DNA of 64,000 bases, taken from positions 213,071,212 through 213,135,211 of the forward strand of contig CM056997.1 of the NCBI GenBank assembly GCA_029891345.1, written 5' to 3'. Position 1 is the stretch's first letter; each line of letters starts with the position of its first letter. The notes under the pieces are model-generated. The model did no database searches. It was given only the letters and a program-made list of their open reading frames with translations, and was not told the origin of the DNA. Shown here in pieces: positions 1-12,075 of the stretch. Origin of the DNA: Dryococelus australis. Its lineage: Eukaryota; Arthropoda; Insecta; Phasmatodea; Phasmatidae. The position numbers and the translations under genes are program-made.

Positions 1-165
1 AGATTAATTTAATTAAAATAATTGGATCTATGAATCAAATCTTCATACTATTCAATTTATCGGATTAAGAGATTAGCAGATTATTTTTTCTTTCATCAGA
101 TTAAGATAAGATTAATCCGATCAATCAATTTTATATCAAATTGATAATCCAAATAATCAAGAGTG
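1..165 (+). repeat. Right-type terminus of the long-TIR (GATTAATC) family
   Basis: AT-rich stretch made of repeated GATTA/TAATC words that closes with a block almost the same as those at about 35,690-35,732 and 49,160-49,206 (ATATCAAATTGATAATCC and similar). The bases following each block differ between the three places, so an element boundary lies at about 155-165. Only the last part of the element is in the window. No gene is visible. The repeat relation is seen directly; that it is a transposon end is inferred from the inverted copy at 26,070. Confidence 0.6.
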
Positions 166-2140
166 CAGTGAAACCCCCGGCCCTACTGCTCGTATTCATT
201 GTAAATAGTCTTTTTATGTGCTTTTTATTGTAAATAATACATTTCGGTATTGAATTCGTCTACCAAGAGCTCTTTTCGAGAAATAAAGATTCTTTATATA
301 TCGCAATTCGCTTATCATTGTCTATCATAATATAAAATACCAAATAAAGAGTTAATAAAATGTGCCCATTATGAACTATGTAAAACTTTGTGTGCTTATC
401 TCTGAAAACGTGAATTGCCAAATATTTTCCTGCAATTTTTTTAGTGCAAAAAGCAATATAACTAAAATTATAAATATACCTACAAATTACGAGCTGGTGT
501 GTGAGTAGCAACAGCATAACTTTCGTATTACAAAATTAAGATATTAACCTATATTGAACCCATTAACATAGTTAATGTCGTGAAAGAGTACATTTTAATT
601 TTTTTTAAATATTTTTCCTACATCAAATTTCCAATAAATATACGTTGCATAAATTATACATTTTGCTTAATGCATAATTTCAACACATATGTTAGATGGT
701 GTACATTTTTGCGAGAACTTTTAATGTCGGGCACATGTATTCTGTCTGGACATCTACAATTTTGATTTCTCCACCACCAATTAATTCATTCCACCATGTT
801 TTTTTGCGAAAGTCCCGCAACGTACATACTTTCCTAGCTTTATCTGCATATAAGTTCATAAATTTCCGATTATAACTCCATATAACGAATCTTTCCTTCC
901 TCCCATAATAAACAATGTGCTCTTTTTGTCACCCATCTATTTGTATATTTATCTTTATCATTCAGACAGCCCCATGAATATAGAGGAAGGAATTTTAGAG
1001 TTTCCGTTTTACCATCTAAATATCATATTGAAAACTCTTTCACGACAAAACCTTCGTTACTATTATAATCCATGCAAACTAAAGAACATGATGCTTGTTG
1101 TTTATAAATCCTATAATATAACTACACATACGAAAATTCCTTATTTATAATGCAGCACTTGCTATTTGTCCTCTAGCAAAAGTGAAAGTCACCTTCAAAG
1201 TGTAAAATGGTTTGTTTCGATTTATGTACATTATGACTATTTGCATTCGTTCTCTAACAAAAGTGAGTCACCTCCCTTTTCCATTTCACATCTCAAATTT
1301 GACTTACTTCGGACACTATAGTTTCAAAATTTTAGTTTTCGTATACTCGACAAATGTGTTTTGGCATTGTTTAATATGAGACTAAATATATTACATTTAA
1401 AGAAGAAAACATAGGTAGTGAATCTCACAATTTCCATTCTAGAAAAGCTGATCGGCTTGACATTTTGGCCTGGATAAGCCGACTACTAAATATTTTTTTA
1501 TTGGTTTTTAATACGAGAAACAACAATCAGTTATACACAAAACCAGAAATATGTTATGCATTTGACCAACAAAGATTTGGAAGCTATGGACTCCAACGAA
1601 CCACCTACAGAAGATGACGGAACTAGCTACATTCCTCATGAAGGAACTGATAACCGACAAAACCCCTCCACCTGAGTTTGTCGGTCCGGCCGAATTTAGA
1701 CATAAGGTCCAAATTCGTAGCACTTTGCTTTTGTTATGAGCAAAAATATTAAAATATATTAAGTTTTTTTTTTTTTTCTTTAGGAACCTAGTTGTAACAT
1801 TTCAGAAAATGTGTAACATTTCTTAAAACAATATATTGCAAGAAAAAAATCAAATCACATACATACACCGGTCACCCACTGAAAAATACTAGTGCAAAAC
1901 AATATATGGCAAAGAAAAAAAATTATCCACTCTTTAGTAGCCCACTGAAATAAATAAAATTACACACAAACACCATTTTCGTCTGGTCACCCGTTGAAAA
2001 AAAAGAACACATTTCAGTCATAGGCAAAAAAATATAAATAAAGAATAAATACCTGGATTTTGCTGGAGATATTTTGGGCTGGATATACATAGTGGCAGCA
2101 TACATCAGGAACGAATGCAGTCGGTCTCGATAGGGATGAT
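166..2140. other. AT-rich non-coding stretch
   Basis: No recognisable gene or element; open frames are short and uninformative. Between about 1,830 and 2,040 the phrase AATATATTGCAAGAAAAAAA, followed by ACCGGTCACCCACTGAAAAA, recurs in loosely related form two to three times. This suggests a decayed short tandem repeat, possibly the 3' flank of the Merlin transposon that follows. Confidence 0.5.
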
Positions 2141-2149
2141 TTCTTTTCC

Positions 2150-3060
2150 AGATGTACTCAGCGAGGTATCATTCCCAAAACTGCTTTCATCTTCCAAATA
2201 CTGGCATGTTGAATTTGATGGAGTACAAGTTTCTCTCGATAGTTTGGGTATGAACGGACATATCTTCGCCGGCCAATCGATCGATGTTGCGACGATGTAT
2301 GACTCCACTCTTTTTTCTGCAGACGAATTCCTTTTTGTGATTTACTTGCAGGTGCCGGTAACCAGAGACATCGATTGACTTGTAACCATGTCAGCAATCG
2401 GAAATGATGCTGGTACTTGGTCTCGCCCATTCTCTTATTACCTTCGTAAGTGTGCTAGCGTTTCTTCTGCTGACTGGCACCAAGAAGAATTTGGACGGAT
2501 CATGGCGCTGAACTCCACCGAAAACCCACTGTCCTTCAACTTTATGGCTCTTGCAGTTTTTATTTTTCCCAGCTTCGATTCATCGATTTCTACTATGGTT
2601 TCTGACCACCTATGCGCTGTCGAAGAGAATATAGCCAGTTGATGCATACTTCTATGCAGAAAGTCGACCACTCGGCGAAAGTCTTGGCTGACCATCGAAT
2701 CTCTTCTATTACTGCACGCTGGCAAGGGTTTATCAGCAAGCACCATAACAATATTTGCTTGAGGATTTTTTCAGAGATATTTTGGATTGATCGATAAAAG
2801 TGCCTGTTCTGGCCAACAATTTACAATTGCACTTGATGCCATCCGAATCGCGTCTTCGGCACCAGTAGAACAGTCCTTTTTTCAAAACCAACTTGGCAAG
2901 ACTGCGACCACACATTTGACAGTCTATTGCCAGAGTCAAATTATTGTGAGTTACAAAATAATTCACCACCTTCTCTTGCCTACTTCCAACATCTCTGTGA
3001 GCATTCAATAACGTCATGCTACAACCCATGTGCTGACTTGCCATTGTAGTACTGGATACA
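2150..3060 (-). pseudogene. Merlin (IS1016/ISXO2-like) DNA transposon transposase, broken
   Basis: Read on the minus strand, three successive frames give the order expected of a Merlin/IS1595-type DDE transposase of about 300 residues. First comes a zinc-ribbon-like start with CQMCG (near 2,910) and WCRRR, then a TGTFIDQSKISL stretch, then VEIDESKLGK (about 2,565-2,592), whose first Asp matches the first catalytic residue of the family. The reading frame changes near 2,740 and again near 2,430-2,440, so at least two frameshifts are present and no functional protein is expected. I did not find terminal inverted repeats. The family call rests on motif recognition from memory. It cuts and pastes as DNA and has no operon-like neighbour. 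Confidence 0.7.
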
Positions 3061-3322
3061 CGATACAGATCATACACCCATACGAGTAACAGTTCACACA
3101 AATGCACTTATTCACATAAATTCACTTACAATCAAACATTAATATTGCGCACTACAAGATTTTCTCCTTATGAGTTTCAACACATGAATTTAACAACACA
3201 ATTGATTTTAACAAAACAAGTGCTTTTCCTGAAGTCTTACCATAGGTGAATTTAAAAACATAATTTCATTTTGCTCTTACATTATATCAGACATGTGAGG
3301 GATTCGCGTACATGTGAATTCT

Positions 3323-3763
3323 TTATACTTCGCTCTTACATTGTGTACAAAATAAAGGGTTTGAGCTGTGATTTACCTTACACTGACTAAGTAGTGACTT
3401 GAAACTCGGAACCTTACAAAACTTCCTGATATTAATAATTTCACAATTTATCAGAGATTTTAGAAACATCTTTTGTGTCTTACAAAGCATATAAAAAGTA
3501 TATCCTTCTACAATTAAACTATATATTTTCTGAAATCTCTCACTATAAGGAATAAATCCACTCCCCCATTTAAGTACATGAACCTCATATGTCTCTTGAC
3601 GAAATATTTGTTTAATATCTGGAGCTAAATCGCTCCATCTATATGGTGGGGAAAATCGCAACATTTTTGTTTCCTCATCTTTATCAGAATAAGAGAGTGC
3701 AATCTCTTTAATAATAAATGTCCTGTTGTAATGATAATGAAAACCCTGCGAGCAAGCAAGCAT
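3323..3763 (-). CDS. 146-codon ORF, repeat-associated arthropod protein family (function unknown)
   Basis: An open frame of 146 codons begins MLACSQGF and carries FIIKEIALSYSD, RFSPPYRWSDLAP and TFYMLCKTQKMFLKSL, and ends near NPLFCTQCKSEV. The layout (KEIA box, a PPY box, a short strand followed by K..FL, then Cys/His near the C terminus) recalls a multicopy protein family in arthropod genomes that I remember as nuclease-like and mobile-element-linked, but I cannot name it with certainty. There is no signal peptide or membrane segment. It lies 260 bp upstream, on the same strand, of the broken Merlin transposase, and may be older debris cut by it. Intact length is unknown; the ORF could be a fragment. 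Confidence 0.35.
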   Translation of the reverse strand: MLACSQGFHYHYNRTFIIKEIALSYSDKDEETKMLRFSPPYRWSDLAPDIKQIFRQETYEVHVLKWGSGFIPYSERFQKIYSLIVEGYTFYMLCKTQKMFLKSLINCEIINIRKFCKVPSFKSLLSQCKVNHSSNPLFCTQCKSEV

Positions 3764-4732
3764 TGTTTTCTCACTTAAGACAATGTTTTATAAACAAGTG
3801 TAATGCACTCACAGAAAATTCCTTTTAATCTTAGAGTATAACTGTTGAGGCTTGTGAATCCACTTTGTCTATACTTGAATCGCTTGTAGGCACACCACAT
3901 CTCTGGCAGATTCAATTATCTGCTGCATCTTAAATAAAATACAATTGCATCGCCTGTGTGAGTTATTACGATCGTTCGCAAATGCAGGTGTGCTGTGCTC
4001 ACGGTTTTGACAGGGAAAATAACTAACAATGTCAGGATCGCCTCTTTACTCCTCGGAAAAGAAAGGATAAACATATAATATGTCGTGTGGAGCATACAAA
4101 ATTAAAAACTCCTTGGGCAGAAGCCACAGCTGGGAATGAATGTCAAGATTTAGTAAACTTTTTGATCTCCCAAATGCCAAAATAGCATTCAAAACACTTA
4201 CACACTCGAGGTCGCATTTCTCACAGCAATATCCACGATACATAGTAATTTTACCTTATGCATTTAAGTTGAGATGCAGGGCAGACCACATGTTAAACTC
4301 CGCAGGGGCTGGGGACGGTAAACTGTTGTCGGGACGATAAAGCCAGCAAGAATCCTACTGAGCTGTTGTTTGTTTTCCTCGCCTCCCCTCCTAGGGTATT
4401 TCCTGGCGAAAATGCAGCCTCGCTTCTTTCCCCAGTGACAAGACAGGTCTCAGTTCTCCATGTCTTGAAAGAAATTCAGCCCCCAAATAATGCACAGAGT
4501 ATGTTACAATGCGTGAGTGCGTCTATCATAACTCCACGATCCGACCTTTAACACTTCCAGATATAATCAAACATTTTTCTAAAATAAATTCCCGCCTTTT
4601 ATATATTAAACATCTATCAATATTGCCACTGGGGAATACTGATGTTTGTAAAATAAATATTGAAATAGCTCTTCCCTATATGGCCACTGGCAATGGAAGT
4701 GTTTGCATTACATATTATAGAAAATCTGCTCA

Positions 4733-4735
<3 letters not shown>
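3764..4735. other. Non-coding stretch, nothing recognised
   Basis: Mixed composition with no domain-bearing open frame, repeat or RNA gene that I can support. Confidence 0.4.

Positions 4736-4815
<80 letters not shown>
4736..4815. repeat. (GA)n microsatellite
   Basis: About 80 bases of GA dinucleotide with a single phase slip near 4,775. The Arg-Glu open frame across it is a by-product. Confidence 0.97.
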
Positions 4816-4819
<4 letters not shown>

Positions 4820-5222
4820 CTGTGCTAGGGAACGGACATGTACGGTGGTTTTGTACTTAATAATTATTCATTGCGATATGTAATAATTCAATAATTAATT
4901 GCTGCATTAGCAAGGGCTCAAGTGCACGAATATATTTAATGTAATTATTAATTTATTCCATTAATGTAATTCCATTGCATAGGATTACCTTAATCCTATG
5001 CAACCGAGTCTCGGTACGCGTATGCATACTTTAGACTTTGTAATTACGATATGTACTCTCTTAATACCCGTAATAAGTACTTCAATGTTACGTAAGTAAG
5101 GATGTACATAGCCCAGTGCACATGCAAGTGTGCATAATAAGTTATTGCACCATTTTACAATTTAATTAATCGAATTATCAGTTATTACATGCTCAATTAA
5201 ATTATATCTAACCTATGGAAGA

Positions 5223-5344
5223 CCCCCCCCCCTTTTTTTCCCCCTTCCAAATGCATTTCCCTTCCATCTCCCGACCAGTCAACAGCTCTACAGCAGTCAA
5301 CTTCGTCAGAGCTCAGCTGCCTACAGCTCCCGACCTGGCAAGAC

Positions 5345-5381
<37 letters not shown>

Positions 5382-5516
5382 ACATGCATAAGTAAGTACC
5401 ACCAACAATTATCCACCAGTCGCTGCAAGTCCACTCCGCTGGCCACTGAATCGACGGCGCCCACCAGAACAACCCCTCCATTCTATTGCTCACGAAGAGA
5501 AAAAAAGGGGGGGGGG
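5223..5516. repeat. Inverted homopolymer pair with an internal (CT)n run
   Basis: Ten C then seven T at 5,223-5,239 are mirrored by seven A then ten G at 5,500-5,516, giving a perfect inverted pair about 260 bp apart. A (CT)n microsatellite sits between them at 5,349-5,380. It could be the remains of a small fold-back element or chance low complexity. No target duplication was seen. Confidence 0.5.
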
Positions 5517-5519
5517 TTG

Positions 5520-8500
5520 GTTGTATGGAGTAAGTGCACACGCAATTGCTGTTACAATTGCACATGCAATTGCATTTTGATTACAATTAAACATGCATTT
5601 TACTAACAATTATAACTACACATGCACATGCATTTGATCATGCACCGGGTGGTAGAAGGAGGAGGAAGTGCAACTTCATCCCCACCATTTTGAAGGAATT
5701 ATATTGCCGGAAGCCTACCCTACCCATATTGTTTAGGGTAGGGGTGGGGTGGTGATAGGGTAAGGGTCTTAAAACAGCTCCATAGGGGTCGGGTACCCGA
5801 CCAGTCAGGGGCAGCGGGGTGGGAAGGGTGAATCGCTCAGACAACTCTCCAGTGAACCACCACGGGGTTGGTGGGGAGGGGGAAGCGGTACTGTATCTCA
5901 AGTGCATTTCGCCCTTATGTTATGAGTCCATAAGGGTCAAAGTGAGCCAGAGCATACATGCTCCCTCATTTTTGTGTATGTTCCAGAAATGTATTTAAAA
6001 TAGCCTACATACTTCATTTTCGTCATAAATAACTAACCGGTAACACACGCAAGCTTTTTATGACACGCTTTCGTAACATAAATCGTACATCATTACCACC
6101 GTGTCCATAATTTTAGGATAAGAATTATTTCCAAATACGTAAGTGACCTTCCACATAAAATGGTGAAACCAAATTTGTTGCTTTAGCAAATATTAGTAGT
6201 CTCTATTTTCAGCTAAATGCCAAGTAATGTGGCTTCTCTTACGAACGAGTACCAAACATTTAAAACTGACAATTTTCTCTAGTTCCCATGCTGTAAAACT
6301 CTTATTGAAAAATTCTTGGAAGTAGCTTCCTGAATGCTTCTGTTGTTCTGAATGTGGCACTCTGATGTGATCCACGCGCCTTTTAGTCCCAATCAACAGC
6401 AAGGGAAAATTGATCCTGAATTTTTCATCTCATACATTTCCTTAATCAAGACCATATTAATGTCATACATCTTTGTTTTGCTGGCAGTAGTTAGGTACAA
6501 ATCGTGCATTAGTAACCAATGTGTGTATTATTTTAAACTAGTACTAATGCAAACTTAAATATTCTGCATGAAACATGCCTTATTTCTGCTAAGTGTGTAA
6601 AATACAATATGTATTAATTTGTCTTATGATTTCAGCTAGAATAAATTAACCTTATCATCATATACATACTTAACAATTTCGAGTCAACCACAGAATATAA
6701 GTACTAATTTAATATAATACTATAGCACTATGGATTATAGAATTCAGCATTAGGCCTGCTATAATTTTGAATAACAAATTTTTTTTAAGTTCTAAACTAT
6801 TGTTTTCAATTATATAATCACAAAAATGGGAATCAGTGCAAACTTAGTATTTACAGTAAATTATAGGGGCTAATTCTGATCTCTTAGCATACCACGGTAA
6901 AGAACAATGCATGGACTTAATATTTTTTTTGATAATCAACTGCTATTGCTAACATAGCTTTATATTAGTGAATTGCAGAATCAGATGCTAGGCCTGAAGG
7001 AATGCGATTTCATTCTTGGTTCATGGATATTAAAAGATGTACTGTTGATGCTACTTAACCATGAATGAGAAACAATCTTGTGAAATTTAATGCCAGGCAC
7101 ATAACAGTGGCACGGATACAAGAAGGAACCAAAAATTACCAATCAATGGCCAAGAAAGTTTGACCTCCAACATTTATTTGGCAGTTCCAGCCTGGCGTGT
7201 TTTATTGAAAGCCATTTCAGCACTAGCTTAATTTTTCCCAGTTTATTCACGAGATTGCCGAAATGTGTTAATGTAGTATATTCTGTATATGAATATGTTC
7301 TACCATAGAATTTTTGGTGAAAAATCAACACCCAATTAAAAAAAAATTTTTTCAGAGTATTTTACAAAGCGACATAATCCCAGTAGTTTATATTTGTAGA
7401 TAAATTGCAGAAGACCACGACTTATAGGGATGTAAAACTAAGCTACCATTTTATGAGAATCACAGGTGTCTAGCCACCCACAAATATTTGCCCCTTTATG
7501 TCTACTGTACACGTTTTACACTGTGAGCAGTAGGCTAACTGCAGCCATTATTTCCTTCATGGGAATACAAGTGTTTGCATTGGAGTTATGAAACAAAAAT
7601 AACAATACCTAAAAAAAAAAATTCCGCTAATTAATATGAAAAATTTCCTTATCGCTTAGAGTGGTTGTTAATAAAGCAATATTTTCAAAGACAATACTGT
7701 ATATATATATTATATATAATATTTAAGATTCATACATGACCATTTGCACTCTGATCTATTATATAATTTGATACATATAATCCATTCACGTTTACTTGAC
7801 ACCTATCTAGAGCCCTGCTAGAGTTCTACTTCCAGGATATTCCTGCGCGTCATGATACCAAAGATTAAGTGTGTCTAGAAAATAAAACCAAAGTACAACG
7901 CACCGAATTCGCGCGCACGCCGTTGTAATAATATTTTGCATGAGTACTATTTCTTACTAGGCGTTACCAACGTACAAATATAGGTAAATTATAATTTAAT
8001 GAAAAATAACATACTATTATGTTAAGAGAGGTATAAAACGCTTGCGATAAGTGGCATATTTAGGAAATAACTAAATACATCATACATTGGGTGATTTTTC
8101 AAAGGTTCTATTTAAAAAAATGTGTGAAGAAACTGCGAATAAATTGTATCCTAATTTATTCAAATCCTCACATTGGCAGTTGAATACCCATTTATGGAAA
8201 CTGAAGAATTACAAACAAACATGCTAGCCGATAAATTTCATCATCAACAAAGATTATTAACGATATTTCATGAAATTCTGTAAATGCCACTTACATATCA
8301 CAAACTCTTTGGAAAATGGCAAAACAACTTTGATCATTTATAACTGGTGCAACTAGCTCAAATACCACCTACCATGGAAATTCAGCGGAATTTATTCAAT
8401 AAAACTATATAAGCGATAAGCAACTCTCAGTCTAAAACAGACATCGTTAAATGTAAAGAAACGTTTCGCCACCTCAAACCAGCAGAGCGCAGGGTTATTA

Positions 8501-9260
8501 CTTTCGCACGGAAACGCGTCAGCTGTACGGCATTAGTCTCTATAGTATATGATATTAGTAACTGCCCGCCTGTGTACTAACTGTTACAGAAATATCCGTC
8601 GCACATCGGCAAACGCGCAAGTGATTGTACGGAGACTAATGTTTGTTAGCACGGCATCGGGCTGAGGCAGGCTGTACGCGCAACTACACCTTCCCTTGAC
8701 ACTTCACCATTCAGCAGTACTTGCTACTCTTGTTCCCCTCTCAACAGCTGCACTAACGCTCTCCTCGGCTGCACAATTTGTTTTGTCGAGTAGTAGTATC
8801 ATTTCTCCACGCAACTACGGAAAACCAACTAAATAACGAATGGTGTCTCCAATCACGTGTTCTTATTGGGTGTGGTTTTCTACTGTGTATAGGGCAAACA
8901 ATTAAATAAACTTCAGGTCCAACATCCAAAACAACGGTGGCTCGATGCCCTACCAAATAACATTTATCGTGCCCTAGCAAATTCATGCTCTTTTGTATAT
9001 GTCTTTCCCGTAATTTAATTTAACACGTAACTTGTTTAATAATTAATTTCAACATCACCGAGTAGTGTCTCGTTATTTTAGGCGCAGACGTTTAGCCTCT
9101 CAGCTCTGGGCTACCAACGGTCTATACCCCACGCTGCTGTATATTTATCCCTGCGGAAGGCACACGAGACGTCTCAGAAACAACTGAAGTGAGGTACAAT
9201 CAGTGCGGCACAAGCCACCTGGCAATGATTTAACAGCTCGATAGATGGCAAGTGCGTGCC
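5520..9260. other. Long stretch without recognised genes
   Basis: AT-rich DNA with short open frames that carry no familiar motif. A somewhat more CpG-containing part lies at about 8,450-9,250. I see no transposon ends, tRNA or clear exon here; single host exons without strong motifs could be missed. Confidence 0.4.
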
Positions 9261-9269
9261 GTTTGCGAT

Positions 9270-10000
9270 GTTTTGTGACGTCGTAACGCATTACGTACTG
9301 TCACTGTTGCAGTATTATATTCAAGGCTTGATAATTCTAAATGTTTCGAAAATAACAGTGCATGATATAGTTTTTTAAAGATTGTATATTATTCAGTTTT
9401 CAGTGTTTATACACAGCATTTTTGTTGCTGTGTTTAGGTCTCTCTGCAACTGGCCGTATCTGTGGACGTAGGCGTGTCCGAATCTTGACGTCAAGTGACG
9501 TCATATTCACGTAGTCCAAATATTGTCTACAAATGCGTTGTCAGAAGTGAACTTCCAGAATATGACATTAAATACCAGTAAATTTGGCGCATCATTTGTT
9601 GTTACGTAGTTATATTTATATTGCCGAATTGTTGATTATATGTGATTTGAATATTAATTTATATTTATCGTATAAGCCTTATTTTAATTTTAAATATGCT
9701 CGGCAACTGACAGCCAACAATAATCTTTGAGCTTTACATTTATAAAATGTTCATCCATCATATAAAATAGTTCAGACTGAACGAAGACTGCAGTAATTCG
9801 CATTTCATCACATTCGTCTCGAGAAAATCCACCTTGCAAGTTCTTTGTTTATATTTAAAACGTGGAAGTTCCACGAATGTGCGTTAAAGATACTTTTCTA
9901 TCACATTAAGTTACAACTTGGGATAGCAGTTCAGTTTTATGAATGCTTTATCTTGAGACATCGTCTGTTGGGACAGCGCCATGACGTCAGCACCAATCAG
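9270..10000. promoter_or_regulatory. Cluster of CRE sites with a CCAAT box
   Basis: The perfect palindrome TGACGTCA occurs at 9,486-9,493, 9,496-9,503 and 9,982-9,989, with a near match (GTGACGTCG) near 9,280. The third is followed within a few bases by CACCAATCAG, a CCAAT-box sequence. Three perfect 8-mers in about 500 bp of AT-rich DNA are unexpected, and such sites bind CREB/ATF bZIP proteins in animals. No transcription unit beside them is recognised, so the regulatory role is inference. Confidence 0.3.
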
Positions 10001-10542
10001 AGTATCCTTTGTCTTAAGATACAGTTTGGGATAGCGCAATTGTATACAGGCCTTTACTGAACGTATATGTGACAGGTCATTTTTATTCGAGAAACAAAGT
10101 GAATAGAATCAAATTTTTTAGTGAAGCAGTTAGCGTATCACGTCAAGGCACTGAATTTAAAGTCTCATCCGAGACTGCAACTTATTCTAATGCAAACGTA
10201 TCACACCCAAAAGAAAAATTATACATTTGATTTTAGTAAAAAAATAAATCTACGAAGGCATTTGGTTAGCATGATACGATGTTTAAACCGCATATTATTG
10301 TTTGTGTTGTAATCCTTTTTGTTCTGACGATACGTGAGCGGCTACAGGTATTATTGGTCTCAAACATCTAAATTACAAGACAGAAAAAAAAAAATTAATG
10401 AACGAACTGCATTAAAAAAAAAATGAAAATGGAAATTCTGGGGCAGTTATATATTATAGCTCAGTTAGATAAGTATAAAGAAGTTGAGTTAAGAAAAATT
10501 AACTAGTAAAAACAATAGATACATAATTTATACAATAAAAAA

Positions 10543-10702
10543 ATTTAATGCAAATAGTATATGAGTCACTTAAAGACAATCCATTTAATGCAAATAGTAT
10601 ATGAGTCACTTAAAGACAATCCATTTAATGCAAATAGTATATGAGTCACTTAAAGACAATCCATTTAATGCAAATAGTATATGAGTCACTTAAAGACAAT
10701 CC
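10543..10702 (+). repeat. Four perfect 40-bp tandem repeats at the Polinton edge
   Basis: The unit runs from ATTTAATGCAAAT through AGTATATGAGTCACTT to GACAATCC and is repeated four times without a mismatch (10,543; 10,583; 10,623; 10,663). In each unit the first 13 bases are flank-like and the remaining 27 are the outermost bases of the Polinton inverted repeat, so the element/host junction itself has been multiplied. The lack of mismatches makes the expansion much younger than the element. Confidence 0.95.
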
Positions 10703-11075
10703 ATTTTTCACCTTTAATTCCATGATTTTTCATCGTTTTTTTTTCTTTTCGTAATTTACTATGTTTGTTTCAACAATTTCAACCTTTTTTTCCTCGAATT
10801 TCAAGCTTTTTTCCTCCAAAATAAATGTTTTCCCCTCGTTTTTCATATAAAAAACAGACTAAAAAATTAAGCAAAATCGCGTCAAATAAATCAAATTTTG
10901 ACCCAAATTCCATGATTATTCAAGAATTTCAAGCTTTTTTCCTCGAAGTTCAACCCAAAAAAATCCTGCACGAATAGTGAACGCAAATATCATTCACAAA
11001 AATAGTATAAATCAAGCAAATTTAAACCAAAATCAAGTAAAATAAGCTAAAATCAAGTGAAATATTTAAAAAAGG
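10676..11075 (+). repeat. Left terminal inverted repeat of the Polinton
   Basis: About 400 bp matching the reverse complement of 22,905-23,244, with shared landmarks such as TTTTTCACCTTTAATT, TCCTGCACGAATAGTGAACG against TCCTGCACAAATAGTGAACG, and repeated AATCAAGCAA/AATCAAGTAA words at the inner end. Divergence between the arms is clear, with many substitutions and small gaps. Confidence 0.92.
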
Positions 11076-12075
11076 ATAATTCATAGATTCAAATAAATGG
11101 AATTTATTCGATTATAGAAAATACTAAATCGTGTATAGTTTTTCCATTTATAACATATTTTAAACCTTTTATATGTTAAAAATATCGATTATTATTTAGT
11201 AACTTTAATTCATTTTCATCAAACATATTTTACATATCGATCAGGTAATGTAATTTTATACTTTAAATCAAGAATACAACTAATATTTTTGCCACACTTA
11301 GTTTCATAAATTTGAAAATCTATAGGGACATACCTTTTATTTTTTTCTAGGTCTTGTAGTTTAGTTGATTCGAAAAGAGAATAAAAAATGTTTTGTTGCT
11401 GAATATTTTTTTTAGCTTTTTACATAATATTCCAGAAGCGGAAAATTCCTCCGCCTTTAGTAGAAATTTAATTAATATAATAGAAAAAGGATTTTTTTTT
11501 TATCTCTTCACTTTATAATTTTTTTCTTTATTAAATAAAAAGGAAACATTGCAACCATATGAAATGGAAAATGAAGAAAAGCAATGTAAATGTGTGGCGA
11601 AATATTAAACATAGAAAGTTTTGCATCACACAAACACACAAAAGATATGAATTTTAACATCTGTAAAAAATGTTACAGTGAATATGCTTGTAGTCGTTAT
11701 GAGTTTTAAAACGAGAAAGTAATCTGTGAATGTGGAAAATATGTTTATAATACATCTCTTAAGTAGCACAAAAATACTATATCTGATAATACAGTATTAG
11801 ATATTCTAAACAGAAATCAACATGATAACTTACAACAACGTCATGTAAAGTATGTAATGAGAATAAATCTATAAAATTATTTTCTCCTTAAAAAAAAAAC
11901 TGAGGACATATTTTCAAACAACTGTAAAAAATGTTTTAGTGTATATATTAAAAACTATTATCATAACAAGAAGTTAAATACAGTTTCCCGATAATTTAAG
12001 CACATTTCCACATAATTCATTCAATCTATTTTTACATTTTGTGTATACATTTCCCCCCTTATAAATACAGTTAAA
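11076..12075. other. Polinton interior before the polymerase, unassigned
   Basis: Very AT-rich, with scattered short readable pieces. A Cys-rich stretch around 11,650-11,760 contains CKKC and CECG pairs that resemble a small zinc-binding protein. I cannot assign it to a family. Confidence 0.35.

Noticed and set aside
4509-4883. 124-codon frame with Arg-Glu repeats
   Set aside because: Produced by the (GA)n microsatellite; no flanking coding signal.
10543-10702. CRISPR-like repeats
   Set aside because: Units are directly adjacent with no spacers, in animal DNA, and belong to the Polinton edge.
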